64,000 bases of DNA from Candidatus Obscuribacterales bacterium (GTDB taxonomy: Bacteria; Cyanobacteriota; Vampirovibrionia; Obscuribacterales; Obscuribacteraceae), in NCBI GenBank assembly GCA_019752635.1, contig JAIELX010000090.1, positions 1 through 64,000 on the forward strand, given 5' to 3'. Both the position numbers and the translations under genes were made by a program. The notes beneath the pieces were generated by a model, which worked only from the letters and a program-made list of their open reading frames with translations, had not been told where the DNA came from and ran no database searches. This document shows, piece after piece, positions 54,187 to 64,000 of the stretch (position 1 is its first letter; every line of letters starts with the position of its first letter).

Positions 54187-54321
54187 TTACAATTCCCCGT
54201 ATGCTTGGCAAGTGCGATTCTGTCGTATTTGCTAGGTTTAGAACTATAATTTCACATTCCACACTAGCTTGGAAAATCATCCCACAAATTGCACTATCAT
54301 CCAGTTTTATAAGACGGACAC

Positions 54322-54864
54322 ATGAACAAAAACGTTGTCATAACAGGCGCAGGTCAAGATCGAGTCGGTATCGTAGCCGACCTGAGCGAGTTTTTGTATA
54401 AGTGCGGTTGCAACCTGCTGGACAGCAGTATGACGCTGTTGCGAGGCGAGTTTGCGTTAATAGTAATGGCTGCGTTGCCGGAAGGGTTGTCTATTGATGA
54501 CTTGCGCTCTCGGCTTGCCGAGTTCGGAGAGAAGTGGCATTTGATGCTGAACGTGCGCGAGTGCAATGTTGATATGTTCAAAGAAGAAGAGGAGCATCAC
54601 TCTTATATAATCGCTGTGTATTGCGCGGATCGGAGTGGTATTGTAGCTGGTATCACGCGTCAGCTGGCTGCTATGGGGCTCAACATTACGGATGTGGCGA
54701 CGAAATTCTCCGGCACCGCTGAAAAAAGCATCTTTGTGATGATGCTGGAGGTCTCTTCTCAGGAACCAAGAGATGCACACTTGCTGCAGGAACAGTTGGC
54801 TGCGGAGTGTGGCATTCCGGAAGTTGATATCTCCGTGCAAGAGTTGGAGACCGTGGAATTGTAA
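54322..54864 (+). CDS. Double ACT-domain protein (GcvR-like)
   Basis: A 180-residue protein with two ACT domains. The first has VVITGAGQDRVGIVADLSEFL (about 5-25) and a GEFALIVMA strand; the second has IIAVYCADRSGIVAGITRQLAAMGLNITDV (about 93-122). The D-R-x-G-I-V signature marks small-ligand-binding ACT domains of the glycine-cleavage-repressor type. The peptide deformylase gene begins two bases after its stop, so the two are co-transcribed. Confidence 0.88.
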   Translation: MNKNVVITGAGQDRVGIVADLSEFLYKCGCNLLDSSMTLLRGEFALIVMAALPEGLSIDDLRSRLAEFGEKWHLMLNVRECNVDMFKEEEEHHSYIIAVYCADRSGIVAGITRQLAAMGLNITDVATKFSGTAEKSIFVMMLEVSSQEPRDAHLLQEQLAAECGIPEVDISVQELETVEL

Positions 54865-54866
54865 CG

Positions 54867-55406
54867 ATGGCAGTCAGAGAAGTCCTTACTTATCCGGACC
54901 AACGGCTGAAGCAGGTATCCGTGCCGATCACCAGCTTTGATGACAGTTTGCAAGGTTTGATTCAAGATCTTGATGACACTATGTATGGTTCGCCCGGCTG
55001 CACCGGTGTTGCTGCGCCTCAAATTGGTCAAGCCGTTCGCATGGTTTTAATTGATGCATCGCGCAATCGCAAACCGGTTGAAAACCATGGTCGATTGTTG
55101 CTCATCAACCCGGAAGTCTCAGATCCTCAAGGTGAGGCAATCGGCCGTGAGGGGTGCCTGAGCGTGCCCCAGTTTACCGGAAACGTGAAACGCGCCAAGC
55201 AAATTAAACTTCGCGCGCTGGACGCTCACGGTAATCTGATAGAGATGGAAGCTGTTGATTTCGAGGCGCGTCTCATTCTTCATGAGATTGATCATCTCGA
55301 CGGAATTTTATTTCTTGACCGAGTTTCTTCTCTCAAAACAGATATATTCAGGCGCAAGAACCTTGAGCTGCAAACGTCCGCTTCATTGCTAAGCAGGTTA
55401 ACCTGA
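54867..55406 (+). CDS. def: Peptide deformylase
   Basis: The enzyme removes the formyl group from nascent proteins. The 179-residue protein has the three family motifs: GCTGVAAPQIG (45-54), EGCLSVP with metal-ligand Cys97, and HEIDHLDG with metal-ligand His139 and His143 and catalytic Glu140. The family motif G-x-G-x-A-A-P-Q has Cys instead of Gly at its start but is otherwise intact. It sits in an operon with the ACT protein. Confidence 0.95.
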   Translation: MAVREVLTYPDQRLKQVSVPITSFDDSLQGLIQDLDDTMYGSPGCTGVAAPQIGQAVRMVLIDASRNRKPVENHGRLLLINPEVSDPQGEAIGREGCLSVPQFTGNVKRAKQIKLRALDAHGNLIEMEAVDFEARLILHEIDHLDGILFLDRVSSLKTDIFRRKNLELQTSASLLSRLT

Positions 55407-55479
55407 ACGCTGTTGTTTTCTTCCGTTTCACGTAACGACCGGCAAGTTTGCATACAATTAGCAGACTGAGAGGTTTGCC

Positions 55480-56178
55480 ATGAAACGCAGCAGTATCAAT
55501 CGTCTGATTGACGAAGCCATTGCCTTCTTTGACCGGAGCAGTTTCAAACTGCCGCCTTGGGCTACGTGGACTGCCGAGCAATGGCTTTTGGCTGGCGAAG
55601 AGACCAGTGAAATTCGCGGACATGGAATGGGGTGGAATGTCACCGACTTTGGCAGCGGAGAGTTTGATAAGACCGGACTTATCCTGTTCATCATGCGCAA
55701 CGGTCGCTTGTTAAAAGGGCTACCATCGACAACTAAAACATATGCAGAAAAGGCCATGATGGTTAAACCAGGGCAGGTTACGCCATGGCATTTTCATTGG
55801 ATGAAGACCGAGGACTTAATCAATCGTGGTGGCGGCCGACTGGAAGTGGAGCTGGGATGGGTGTCGGGAGATGAGAAGAGTATTGCTCCCGAACAAGTCG
55901 TTGTTCAAGTCGACGGTGTAACGAGGAAGCTTCCCGCTGGTGGCAAGCTTATTCTTGAACCGGGCGAGAGCGTTACCTTACCGCCCCGCATGTGTCATCA
56001 GTTTTGCGGGCATTCAGGCGATCAACCCGTTTGCGTTGGTGAAGTTAGTAATCTGAATGATGACAATACCGACAACTGCTTCTTGTTCGGTGCCGGACCT
56101 AGAGTAATTGAAGAAGATACGCCGCCTAAGTACTGGCTATGCGGCGAGTATCCGGCGCTAAAATCTGCCGCTGTTTGA
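55480..56178 (+). CDS. D-lyxose ketol-isomerase
   Basis: A 232-residue cupin of the D-lyxose isomerase family, which interconverts D-lyxose and D-xylulose. Typical features are MMVKPGQVTPWHFHWMKTED with the metal-binding H-x-H and Glu, INRGGGRLEVEL, GESVTLPPRMCHQF and a late EVSNLNDDNTDN loop. GAGAGG precedes the ATG. No pentose-uptake genes are nearby. Confidence 0.88.
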   Translation: MKRSSINRLIDEAIAFFDRSSFKLPPWATWTAEQWLLAGEETSEIRGHGMGWNVTDFGSGEFDKTGLILFIMRNGRLLKGLPSTTKTYAEKAMMVKPGQVTPWHFHWMKTEDLINRGGGRLEVELGWVSGDEKSIAPEQVVVQVDGVTRKLPAGGKLILEPGESVTLPPRMCHQFCGHSGDQPVCVGEVSNLNDDNTDNCFLFGAGPRVIEEDTPPKYWLCGEYPALKSAAV

Positions 56179-56240
56179 TAAGGCATTGCCTTTCTTGATT
56201 CGTTGTTTACAACATTGGTACCACTGGAGATTCTTGCCTT

Positions 56241-57164
56241 ATGCGATTTGTCCTCAACACAATTCTTCTGGCGCTATACGTCGGTCTCACGACCTGCGCT
56301 CCTTGCCCGGCTGCCGCTGATGTACCGGGAATGAATTCGCAGATTGGAGGCGAGGTTTCGAACAACAACCAGCTACCACTGTTGATTCAACAAACAGGCC
56401 CGCGAGAGTTTATTGTAGAAACCGGCTCTTGTTTTACAGTTTCCGTCCAAGACGAGTTGGATAGCGGCACTGCTGCGATCGGGTATCCCATTACCGCAAC
56501 TTTGACGCAAGACCTTCGCAGTGGTCCATCACTGTTGGCGCCGGCCGGCAGCAGGTTAATCGGACATGTTTCTTCTGTGGATCCTGCGCGTCGTTCGCTC
56601 AAGGCGGACATCCCCGGTAAACATTGGCTGGACGCCCAGGGCGCCATTGGCATTGAGTTCGATGAATTGGTTCGGACCGGGGATGATAGGCGTTTTCAGA
56701 TGGACGCAATTCCCTGTCCCGGCTCGAAGGTCACACAGAGTAATCGCACGGTTCAAAACGTAGCCGGCGATCAGGATACGGCTAAGCCTCACTTGAGAAT
56801 GCCGATAGAAGTTGACAATCGCGGCGATCTCACTTTGGATTTTCACGCGAAGAGAAACACGCTCATTCATCTGGCCCTCGATGGTGGTGCGATTGCGGCC
56901 GGTCCTTTCGGGCTTGCTATTGGACCTGCTGCAAACGGAATCGCCGGTGCCATTAGTCCCTCATATGCATTTGGCCACCCGGCGGATATGACTGGTACCA
57001 AAGAGCGGGAGAAGGGCTTTCTCATGGGCGCCGTTCGTGGTTTGCCCTTTGTCGGGTTTGTTGCCGATGCTGCGGAAAAGGGACGCGACGTAAACATTGC
57101 ACCCGGCGACACAATGGTTGTTAGATTGCGAAGCGATATGCAGATTTCGTCAATTCGAAAGTAG
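56241..57164 (+). CDS. Secreted hypothetical protein
   Basis: A 307-residue protein with a signal peptide (first about 27 residues). The central part (ITATLTQDLRSGPSLLAPAGSRLIGHVSSVDPARR) resembles the beta-barrel segments of conjugation or secretion proteins of the TrbI/VirB10 type, where a polymer of L-P-x-G-S-x-I-x-G occurs, but no full match is claimed. The C-terminal part has a Gly/Ala-rich stretch (GPFGLAIGPAANGIAGAI) and a final beta strand region. It lies six bases before a TPR gene. Function is unknown. Confidence 0.65.
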   Translation: MRFVLNTILLALYVGLTTCAPCPAAADVPGMNSQIGGEVSNNNQLPLLIQQTGPREFIVETGSCFTVSVQDELDSGTAAIGYPITATLTQDLRSGPSLLAPAGSRLIGHVSSVDPARRSLKADIPGKHWLDAQGAIGIEFDELVRTGDDRRFQMDAIPCPGSKVTQSNRTVQNVAGDQDTAKPHLRMPIEVDNRGDLTLDFHAKRNTLIHLALDGGAIAAGPFGLAIGPAANGIAGAISPSYAFGHPADMTGTKEREKGFLMGAVRGLPFVGFVADAAEKGRDVNIAPGDTMVVRLRSDMQISSIRK

Positions 57165-57212
57165 TCCATAATGTATTCTTTTATAGTGCATCACTCCAGG
57201 AGCATGCAGGAA

Positions 57213-58784
<1,572 letters not shown>

Positions 58785-58902
58785 GACTGTTAGGGTGCGC
58801 GGTCCCGGGCGGATTCGCGCGCGCAGCATTGAGCATTGCCTTGAACGCGCGAGTAATGCACTAACCTTCTTGGTAAGTAGCTGGCGCAATTGCAAGCCAG
58901 CG

Positions 58903-59388
58903 TTACTTTTCTAGTCCTAAGCGTTTGCGCAGATTGGCAAGCCTTTCTTGAACCGATAGCAGCGAATCCTTGGTCTGCTGAAACTCGCTGGAGGAGGGGA
59001 CCTTCTGATGGCGATTGCTTCCTTCGGGAAGCCATTTCAGTAGCACTTTCTCTAGTTGCTCAAGCATTACAGGTTTCTGCAGAAAATCATCCATTCCCGC
59101 TTCCAGGCACTTATCGCGCAAGGAGTAAGCGGTCATTCCTATTATGGGAGTTCTGGTGCCTGACACCTGTTCTGCTTCTCTGATGAGCCCGGTTGCTTTC
59201 AATCCATCCATCTCCGGCAGCATCACATCCATAAACACTATGTCGTATTTTGAGCTAACTGCCATCTGTACCGCTTTAATGCCATCTTCCGCGAAGTCCG
59301 GTTCGTAACCTAGTAACCCGAGTTGCCGCTTCGCAACGTACTGCAATACGACCTGATCTTCCACTACCAGTATTCGAGATTTGCTCAT
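58903..59388 (-). CDS. Single-domain response regulator
   Basis: A 161-residue CheY-like receiver with the acidic pair Glu10-Asp11, phospho-acceptor Asp54 (VFMDVMLPEMDG) and Lys105 (FLQKPV). The C-terminal tail of about 50 residues is helical (SVQERLANLRKRL), and there is no DNA-binding domain. It begins three bases after the kinase stop, so it is the last gene of the stressosome operon and the probable target of the kinase. Confidence 0.92.
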   Translation of the reverse strand: MSKSRILVVEDQVVLQYVAKRQLGLLGYEPDFAEDGIKAVQMAVSSKYDIVFMDVMLPEMDGLKATGLIREAEQVSGTRTPIIGMTAYSLRDKCLEAGMDDFLQKPVMLEQLEKVLLKWLPEGSNRHQKVPSSSEFQQTKDSLLSVQERLANLRKRLGLEK

Positions 59389-59391
59389 GAG

Positions 59392-60732
59392 TCAATCCCT
59401 TCCTCGCAGCGGAAGGGTGAACCAAAACACGGAACCCTTCCCTTCTTCGCTGAAAACGCCGATCTCTCCGCCCATCAGTTCCACTAATTCTTTTGATATG
59501 GACAAGCCAAGACCTGAGCCACCAAACTCTCGGTGCGTTTGGGAATCAGCTTGCTCGAAGGGCTCGAAAATTTTTGACAGTGATGTGTTCTTTATACCAA
59601 TACCGGTATCAGCGACTGATACCCTGACTAATTCGCCCTCTCTTTCCAACAAGACTTCGACGCCGCCTACTTTCGTAAACTTCAAAGCGTTCTGAATCAA
59701 GTTTATTAGTACCTGTCGTACCCTCGATTCGTCTCCCGAGATGGAAACAGGTACTGAGTCTGACGCTGTTGATCGAAGTACGAGATTGTTTTCTCGAGAT
59801 TGTAGTGTGCCGACGGAGATAACTGAATCAACCAACTCAATGATATTGAACTTGCGATTTTCTACCTTTGTCATCTTCGCTTCTAGTTTGGAAAAATCGA
59901 GAAGGTCATTCAGAATAGTGAGCAGGCGTTTTGAGGAATCAAACAGCATCCACGTTAGCTCTCTGGATTGCTCGGACAATTGCGTGTCATGAGTGAGAAT
60001 CTCGGCCATACCTACAACACTAGTTAGCGGGGTACGAATTTCGTGACTCATATTTGCCACGAACTGTGACTTTATAGCGATTGCTTCTCGAGCATGTCTG
60101 AGTGCTGCTGTGAGTTGCTCTGTACGCTCAGAAACGACCTGCTCTAGTGACTCTGAAAGTGATCTGTACCTTCTTTCACTCTCTCCCAGTCTTGCCTGTT
60201 CTGTCTTGAGAGCGTCAAAGGTGCGCACCAACTCTTGATTCTGCGCGTACACTTCATCAAGCGGGTTTTCCGGAGTGAGATCCGCTAGAGCTTGGGTCAA
60301 CTTGTTTAAGTCTTCGTTGCTGAATGGCAACTTTCGATTGGGGAGTTTTTTCACCATTGTTACCGTGCTGCCGGTCGGCGTGCTTTCGATAACCAAGTCA
60401 TCCAGCAAACGCTTTACACCGGACAAACCTGCCATACCGGCGCTCGGACATAAGGCTGATTCAATGTCTGCGAAACCGGTTCCCTGGTCGACAATCGAAA
60501 TGGAAAGAGTAATTGGATACTGCTGATCTTCGACTTGAAAGTAGACCGTGCCTCTGTTTGCGTGCTGCAAAGCATTTCGCGCAATTTCAGAAGTCGCCGC
60601 CGCGATGCGAATCTGGTCCGACTCGGAAAAATTTAGCAAGTAAGCGATCTGGCGCGCACGTCGTCTTGCAAGTATGAAATCGTACTCGTTTTCCAGTTTA
60701 ATCGTGAGAAGCGACTTTGCCTTAGGAACCAT
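59392..60732 (-). CDS. Histidine kinase with N-terminal RsbT-like ATPase domain
   Basis: A 446-residue protein with no transmembrane segment. Residues 10-130 form an RsbT/RsbW-type ATPase domain (ATSEIARNALQHANRG, VDQGTGF, G-x-x-G-V-K-R-L-L). A coiled coil follows (about 165-215), then HisKA with His230 in FVANMSHEIRTPL, then HATPase_c with the G-boxes ADTGIGI and GLGLSISKELV. The N-terminal part is closely related in pattern to RsbT encoded two genes upstream, suggesting it docks to the stressosome or to RsbS (inference). It overlaps the phosphatase gene by 11 bases. Confidence 0.93.
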   Translation of the reverse strand: MVPKAKSLLTIKLENEYDFILARRRARQIAYLLNFSESDQIRIAAATSEIARNALQHANRGTVYFQVEDQQYPITLSISIVDQGTGFADIESALCPSAGMAGLSGVKRLLDDLVIESTPTGSTVTMVKKLPNRKLPFSNEDLNKLTQALADLTPENPLDEVYAQNQELVRTFDALKTEQARLGESERRYRSLSESLEQVVSERTEQLTAALRHAREAIAIKSQFVANMSHEIRTPLTSVVGMAEILTHDTQLSEQSRELTWMLFDSSKRLLTILNDLLDFSKLEAKMTKVENRKFNIIELVDSVISVGTLQSRENNLVLRSTASDSVPVSISGDESRVRQVLINLIQNALKFTKVGGVEVLLEREGELVRVSVADTGIGIKNTSLSKIFEPFEQADSQTHREFGGSGLGLSISKELVELMGGEIGVFSEEGKGSVFWFTLPLRGRD

Positions 60733-61741
60733 GTGTCTTCTCCTTGACTACGACGACAGTGCAGTCGTCGAATTTCTTTCGATGATCTCTAACGAGAAGG
60801 GCTGCTGCGAGCAGCGAACTCTTGGCGAAAATCCCTTTGTAGTTCTCGAGGGACCAATTTGTGCACAGCCCGTCTGAATGCATCAGCAGCCGTGAGTCTG
60901 AAGCCCATGTGCCGCGCCTGACGCGGATATTTCTCGCTTCATAGCCGGCCGTACCATTGACACTTAGTAGACTCTGCTTGTGGTGTCCAGTTTCGATGGC
61001 ACCTGCTATGTTGCCTAGTCCGCAGAAATCACAAGTTCCGTTGATGCGATCAATCATCGCGACTGCAACCGCTGCCCCTCGGGTCTGATGTAACTGCTCA
61101 TGAATTGAGTTAATGAGTTCGTCCGGGGCATTGGATCGGTTTTGAAGGAAAACCTCGTTAGCTCTCCTTGCTGCCTTGGCAGCTTCAATTCCGTGTCCTA
61201 AACCGTCGACTACGAGCAGGCTCAATTTACCCAGATTCTCGACAAAGGAATATTGGTCGCCGCAGGCAATTTCTCCGTCCTTGGGTAAGCTGATACCGCC
61301 TACGTCGAAGTCTGTGGTGTCGGTTCCGCTTGAACGCTTTTGGAACGACGCACCGATGGCAGTGCCGCCGGTGACGGAGCTATATAAGTCGAAGTGATCC
61401 GATAGTCGCTGGATGGCACCAAGCCCGGTGCCTAGCGTACTTGCTGTAGAAGCGCCATCCCGCAAATAGTGCTCAGGGTTGCGCATTCCGGGCGGATCAC
61501 TTATTGATACCAGGTCAAGGCGAACAACTTGCTTGCTTACAATAGACTGCATAATTATGGAACCACCAGTCTTGCAATGCTTGATGAGGTTGGTGCTAAG
61601 CTCGTTCACGACAATTGCTATCTCTGAAACCGAGTTTTCATCAAATCCCAATTGCGACGCTGCCTTGCAAATCGCGGTCCTGGTTCCATAGATGGCACTA
61701 GCTTCCGATATCTGAAACAGTTGACGATTTAGGAGATCCAT
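60722..61741 (-). CDS. RsbT-like ATPase domain fused to SpoIIE/RsbX-type phosphatase
   Basis: A 339-residue protein. Residues 5-135 are an RsbW/RsbT-like ATPase domain (AIVVNELSTNLIKHCKTGG, a weak G-box, GTGLGAIQRL). Residues 150-335 are a PP2C-type phosphatase: GDQYSF, VVDGLGHG, MHSDGL and DDCTVVVVKE supply the metal-binding Asp residues. In stressosome systems RsbX removes phosphate from RsbR and RsbS to reset the complex. The overlap of 13 bases with rsbT supports co-translation. Confidence 0.9.
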   Translation of the reverse strand: MDLLNRQLFQISEASAIYGTRTAICKAASQLGFDENSVSEIAIVVNELSTNLIKHCKTGGSIIMQSIVSKQVVRLDLVSISDPPGMRNPEHYLRDGASTASTLGTGLGAIQRLSDHFDLYSSVTGGTAIGASFQKRSSGTDTTDFDVGGISLPKDGEIACGDQYSFVENLGKLSLLVVDGLGHGIEAAKAARRANEVFLQNRSNAPDELINSIHEQLHQTRGAAVAVAMIDRINGTCDFCGLGNIAGAIETGHHKQSLLSVNGTAGYEARNIRVRRGTWASDSRLLMHSDGLCTNWSLENYKGIFAKSSLLAAALLVRDHRKKFDDCTVVVVKEKTHGS

Positions 61742-62163
61742 TTCACAACTGTAACCTTCGTTCCCGACCCTGGAACTGACTCGATGTTGAACTCATCCAT
61801 TAGGCGCTTTGAGCCACCTAACCCAAGCCCCATGCTGTTTCCGGTAGTGAAACCATCTTGCAGTGCTTGTTGTATATCGTTGATTCCGTTGCCTTCATCA
61901 AGGAAGACAATTTGGAGACCGCGTCTGCGACCTTTGTCAATGATGGAGATGGTAGCTTCGCCGCCGCCGCCATGCTCAAGTGTATTTCTTGCGAGCTCGC
62001 TAACAGCGGTCATAATTTTTGTTTGGTTGAGGGGACGAAAGTTCAATAATGCGGCAATTCGTTTTACGTTTTGCCGGACTTTGACAATGTCTTCTTCTGA
62101 TTGAATCGATTGTTTCTGAGGTTGACTAATGGGGCTAGTCATTGAGGAATTCATCGAAGTCAT
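61729..62163 (-). CDS. rsbT: Stressosome kinase RsbT
   Basis: A 144-residue serine/threonine kinase of the GHKL ATPase fold: MTAVSELARNTLEHGGGGE (N-box Asn), a FLDEGNGI G1 box, GMGLGLGGSKRLMDEF and a final GSGTKVTVVKW. In B. subtilis it phosphorylates RsbS and RsbR, is released from the complex, and activates a downstream partner. The exact start is uncertain among several ATG codons (62163 and closer ones). It overlaps rsbS by 29 bases. Confidence 0.93.
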   Translation of the reverse strand: MTSMNSSMTSPISQPQKQSIQSEEDIVKVRQNVKRIAALLNFRPLNQTKIMTAVSELARNTLEHGGGGEATISIIDKGRRRGLQIVFLDEGNGINDIQQALQDGFTTGNSMGLGLGGSKRLMDEFNIESVPGSGTKVTVVKWIS

Positions 62164-62542
62164 CGATGAAGCGTGTCCTCTTCGCTTCCTCGAGCTCGTC
62201 CAGCAACTCTATTCCATCCTCTGCATTAAGCGCCGTAGAGACGCCTTCTAATGGTACTCCCAACTCAATCATCGTCATAGCTACTAAAGGGCGCATTCCC
62301 ACTACAACCGTCGATGCGTTGAGCAGTTTTGCTGTTAATGCAATGTTTCCGAGTACCCGTCCTATGAAAGAATCGACGAGCTCAAGGGTCGATATATCAA
62401 TCAAGACCCCTTTGGCTTTAGTTTCGGCTATTTGATTACTGAGTCTGTCTCGCAAACTTAGGACCATTCGATCGTGAAGGTCTACCTGAATCGAAATTAG
62501 TAGATACGGACCGAGCTTAAGTATCGGGATGTGTTCAACCAT
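62135..62542 (-). CDS. rsbS: Stressosome antagonist RsbS (STAS domain)
   Basis: A 135-residue single STAS domain from the Met at 62542 (an upstream ATG at 62563 is also possible; the family consensus starts near V-E-H-I-P-I-L). It has IDISTLELVDSFIGRVL, where the Ser of D-S-F is the site RsbT phosphorylates, and VGMRPLVAMTMIELG. It overlaps rsbR at its start and rsbT at its end. Confidence 0.93.
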   Translation of the reverse strand: MVEHIPILKLGPYLLISIQVDLHDRMVLSLRDRLSNQIAETKAKGVLIDISTLELVDSFIGRVLGNIALTAKLLNASTVVVGMRPLVAMTMIELGVPLEGVSTALNAEDGIELLDELEEAKRTRFIDDFDEFLND

Positions 62543-63419
62543 TCGTCGAAACCCTGGAAACATGGCGATTCTCTTTCTCGATTTTTGAGATGGTCCATCC
62601 CCGTTGCAGCAGGGCCAGTTTGAGCGCTTCGAACATGCTTGCTTCTGTCGTAATATCGTTTAGCTCAATGCCAAGGTGCACGATGGTTTGTGCAATCTGG
62701 GGTCTGATACCGCTGATGATGCAGCGTGCGCCCATTAGTCTGGCGGCAGATACTGTTTTTATTAGATGCTGTGCTGTCGCCGTATCAACTGTCGGTACGC
62801 CGGTGATGTCCAGAATTGCCACCTTGGAGCCGGTAGTGACAATTGACTCAAGTAGCTTTTCCATAATTATCTGTGTTCTGGCGCTATCCAATACTCCGAT
62901 GATGGGAACGGTGACAACGTCCTGCCAGATTTGGATAACCGGGGCCGAAAGCTCCAGCATCTCTTGCTGCTGACGCCGAATGATTTCTTCTCTGCTTTCC
63001 TGGTACACCCGGGCTGTAAAAAGTCCCAGCCGATCGAGCACTTCCGTTACGGTCCAGAGGTGGTCGGCCAAATCCTCGCTTGCGGAGGTCTGTCTCAGTC
63101 TGGCGAAAATCGGTTGCTTGAGGGAAAGGATGAAGAGTGCTGTATCACTTGCGGTAAAGTCGTGCTGTGCCCGCGAGCTGGAAAACTCTTCCAGGAATTC
63201 CTTGACTTCCGCCCAACTTTCAGATTCGATATCGAACTCGTCTGTTTGACAGGCCCGTTGCAAACGCGCGATGAATTCTTTGCCGGATTCCTTAATGGAG
63301 TCTTCCCAGCCTGCAATGTCGCATTGTTTGCTTCCAGCTTGCGCCGATTTCCATTCCTTGAGGAGCTCTTTGTCGTTCTGCTTCAGAACATCTGCAATTT
63401 TAAGAAGACCGTGTGCCAT
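62535..63419 (-). CDS. rsbR: Stressosome sensor RsbR (RsbRD-type)
   Basis: A 294-residue protein from the ATG at 63419, eight bases after GGAG. The N-terminal half (about 1-155) is all-helical (VLKQNDKELLKEWKSA, ALFILSLKQPIFARL) and matches the non-haem RsbRD-type sensor, not a globin. A STAS domain (about 165-285) has ILDITGVPTVDTATAQHLIK, whose Thr residues correspond to RsbT phosphorylation sites, and a SGIRPQIAQTIVHLG helix. RsbR and RsbS build the stressosome core. The sensed signal is unknown. Confidence 0.93.
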   Translation of the reverse strand: MAHGLLKIADVLKQNDKELLKEWKSAQAGSKQCDIAGWEDSIKESGKEFIARLQRACQTDEFDIESESWAEVKEFLEEFSSSRAQHDFTASDTALFILSLKQPIFARLRQTSASEDLADHLWTVTEVLDRLGLFTARVYQESREEIIRRQQQEMLELSAPVIQIWQDVVTVPIIGVLDSARTQIIMEKLLESIVTTGSKVAILDITGVPTVDTATAQHLIKTVSAARLMGARCIISGIRPQIAQTIVHLGIELNDITTEASMFEALKLALLQRGWTISKIEKENRHVSRVSTNG

Positions 63420-63632
63420 GTTTATGCTCCATGCAAGGTGAACTGACGCGAACAACGCGTCAGACGTGAGTGTCAAGTTGATAAATTCCCCGCGAGTTGC
63501 AGTCAAGCTCCGCTCCGGTCAACTATAACACTGAGCGCGAAGTAGACGTGAGATGTATATTTCCTCTGCTACTTAACTATGGTTGTTCCGACGTTACTAT
63601 GGGTAGCAGTGTTACATTACCGAAACTAATAA

Positions 63633-64000
63633 CTAGTTTGCGACTGACTCGTGATAGGAGGGGCGCGGCTCCGGCGCCTTGCCTGCGTCCTCTTTCGACA
63701 CCAGCGTGGCGCGCACTTGCTGTCCGTCGCTAATTTCTTCGCTGGCGCGCAATATGACTTGGTCGCCTTCTTTCAAGTCACCGAAGACTTCGACTAAATT
63801 GTCCATGGTTTGGCCTTTCTCCACTTTCACGCATCGAACAATTCCATCTTGTACACGGCAGACGTGATTATCCAGAGTCGTACTCACGACGGATGAAATT
63901 GGCACGAACAGGCTTGCCTCGCGCCTTCTAGCGGGCCAGTAAACTTTGCAGAATGCTCCCGGAAAAATCTTGTAGTCCGGGTTTGAATAGTTCAGTTCAA
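63633..64000 (-). CDS. Efflux periplasmic adaptor (HlyD/CusB-type), 5' end outside the window
   Basis: The frame is open from the right edge to 63633. The visible C-terminal part has a FPGAFCKVYWPARRREASLFVPISSVV strand (the P-G-x-x-x-x-V barrel segment of RND adaptor proteins), a beta-barrel and hairpin, then VEVFGDLKEGDQVILRASEEISDGQQV, the usual end of such subunits. It would link an inner-membrane pump to an outer-membrane channel. A polar tail with Pro and Glu follows. Substrate cannot be told from this part. Confidence 0.8.
   Translation of the reverse strand, partial: ELNYSNPDYKIFPGAFCKVYWPARRREASLFVPISSVVSTTLDNHVCRVQDGIVRCVKVEKGQTMDNLVEVFGDLKEGDQVILRASEEISDGQQVRATLVSKEDAGKAPEPRPSYHESVAN

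Overview
The window is about 64 kb of bacterial chromosome with roughly 50% GC, high coding density, frequent GTG/TTG starts with good Shine-Dalgarno sites, and many TPR (kinesin-light-chain-like) proteins. The mix of TPR proteins, a Ser/Thr kinase with a long TPR-like sensor, a stressosome operon, a str operon (rpsL-rpsG-fusA) and many secreted proteins of unknown family suggests an uncultured environmental lineage. A non-photosynthetic cyanobacterial relative (Vampirovibrionia/Obscuribacterales-like) is my best guess, but this is inference at moderate confidence. I see no prophage, CRISPR array, complete insertion sequence, tRNA or rRNA.

Region 1 (about 1-20 kb) is a stress/low-energy island. 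It holds seven universal stress protein genes (two of them double-domain), PEP synthase, a beta-CASP metallo-beta-lactamase RNase-like protein, FtsH, a P-type cation ATPase, a GNAT acetyltransferase, two TPR proteins, a catalytically dead resolvase-like domain and a decaying receiver-LuxR-TPR regulator. The content resembles the mycobacterial DosR dormancy regulon. Every promoter-bearing intergenic region from about 2 to 17.3 kb carries the hexamer TCATCC/GGATGA (11 copies in about 1.5 kb, against about 0.7 expected), usually as TCATCC-KYN-SGR or close to it. This is a strong candidate for an undescribed operator that makes the island one regulon. A 19-codon relic of a second P-type ATPase lies in a convergent gap.

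Region 2 (20-36.8 kb): a Ser/Thr kinase with TPR-like sensor; secreted or envelope proteins, including a metallopeptidase with a VHL-beta-like C-terminal domain and an EnvC-like degenerate LytM protein; an E2-acyltransferase-fold protein without its catalytic His/Asp; a translationally coupled pair of LD-carboxypeptidases, one active-looking and one with all three catalytic residues replaced; an acyl-CoA dehydrogenase; a prenyl diphosphate synthase; a divergent PAP2 protein; and a tandem ribbon-helix-helix-like protein.

Region 3 (36.8-48 kb): a GHL10-type glycosidase-like secreted protein, SmpB, a double GNAT protein, the str operon with a clear promoter, and a bacterial Dnmt2-type (tRNA) cytosine-C5 methyltransferase.

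Region 4 (48-58.8 kb): a NarL-type response regulator with a nearby HATPase-like protein, small TPR proteins, a VanX-type D-Ala-D-Ala dipeptidase, a stand-alone protein with three MshEN-like repeats, a double ACT protein, peptide deformylase, D-lyxose isomerase and a TPR protein with a (TCT)14 microsatellite.

Region 5 (58.9-63.4 kb, minus strand) is a complete overlapping stressosome operon rsbR-rsbS-rsbT followed by an RsbT-like/SpoIIE-phosphatase fusion, a histidine kinase with its own N-terminal RsbT-like ATPase domain, and a single-domain response regulator. No sigma factor or anti-sigma factor gene is present, so the stressosome output appears to be wired into a two-component relay. The window ends inside a periplasmic efflux adaptor gene.
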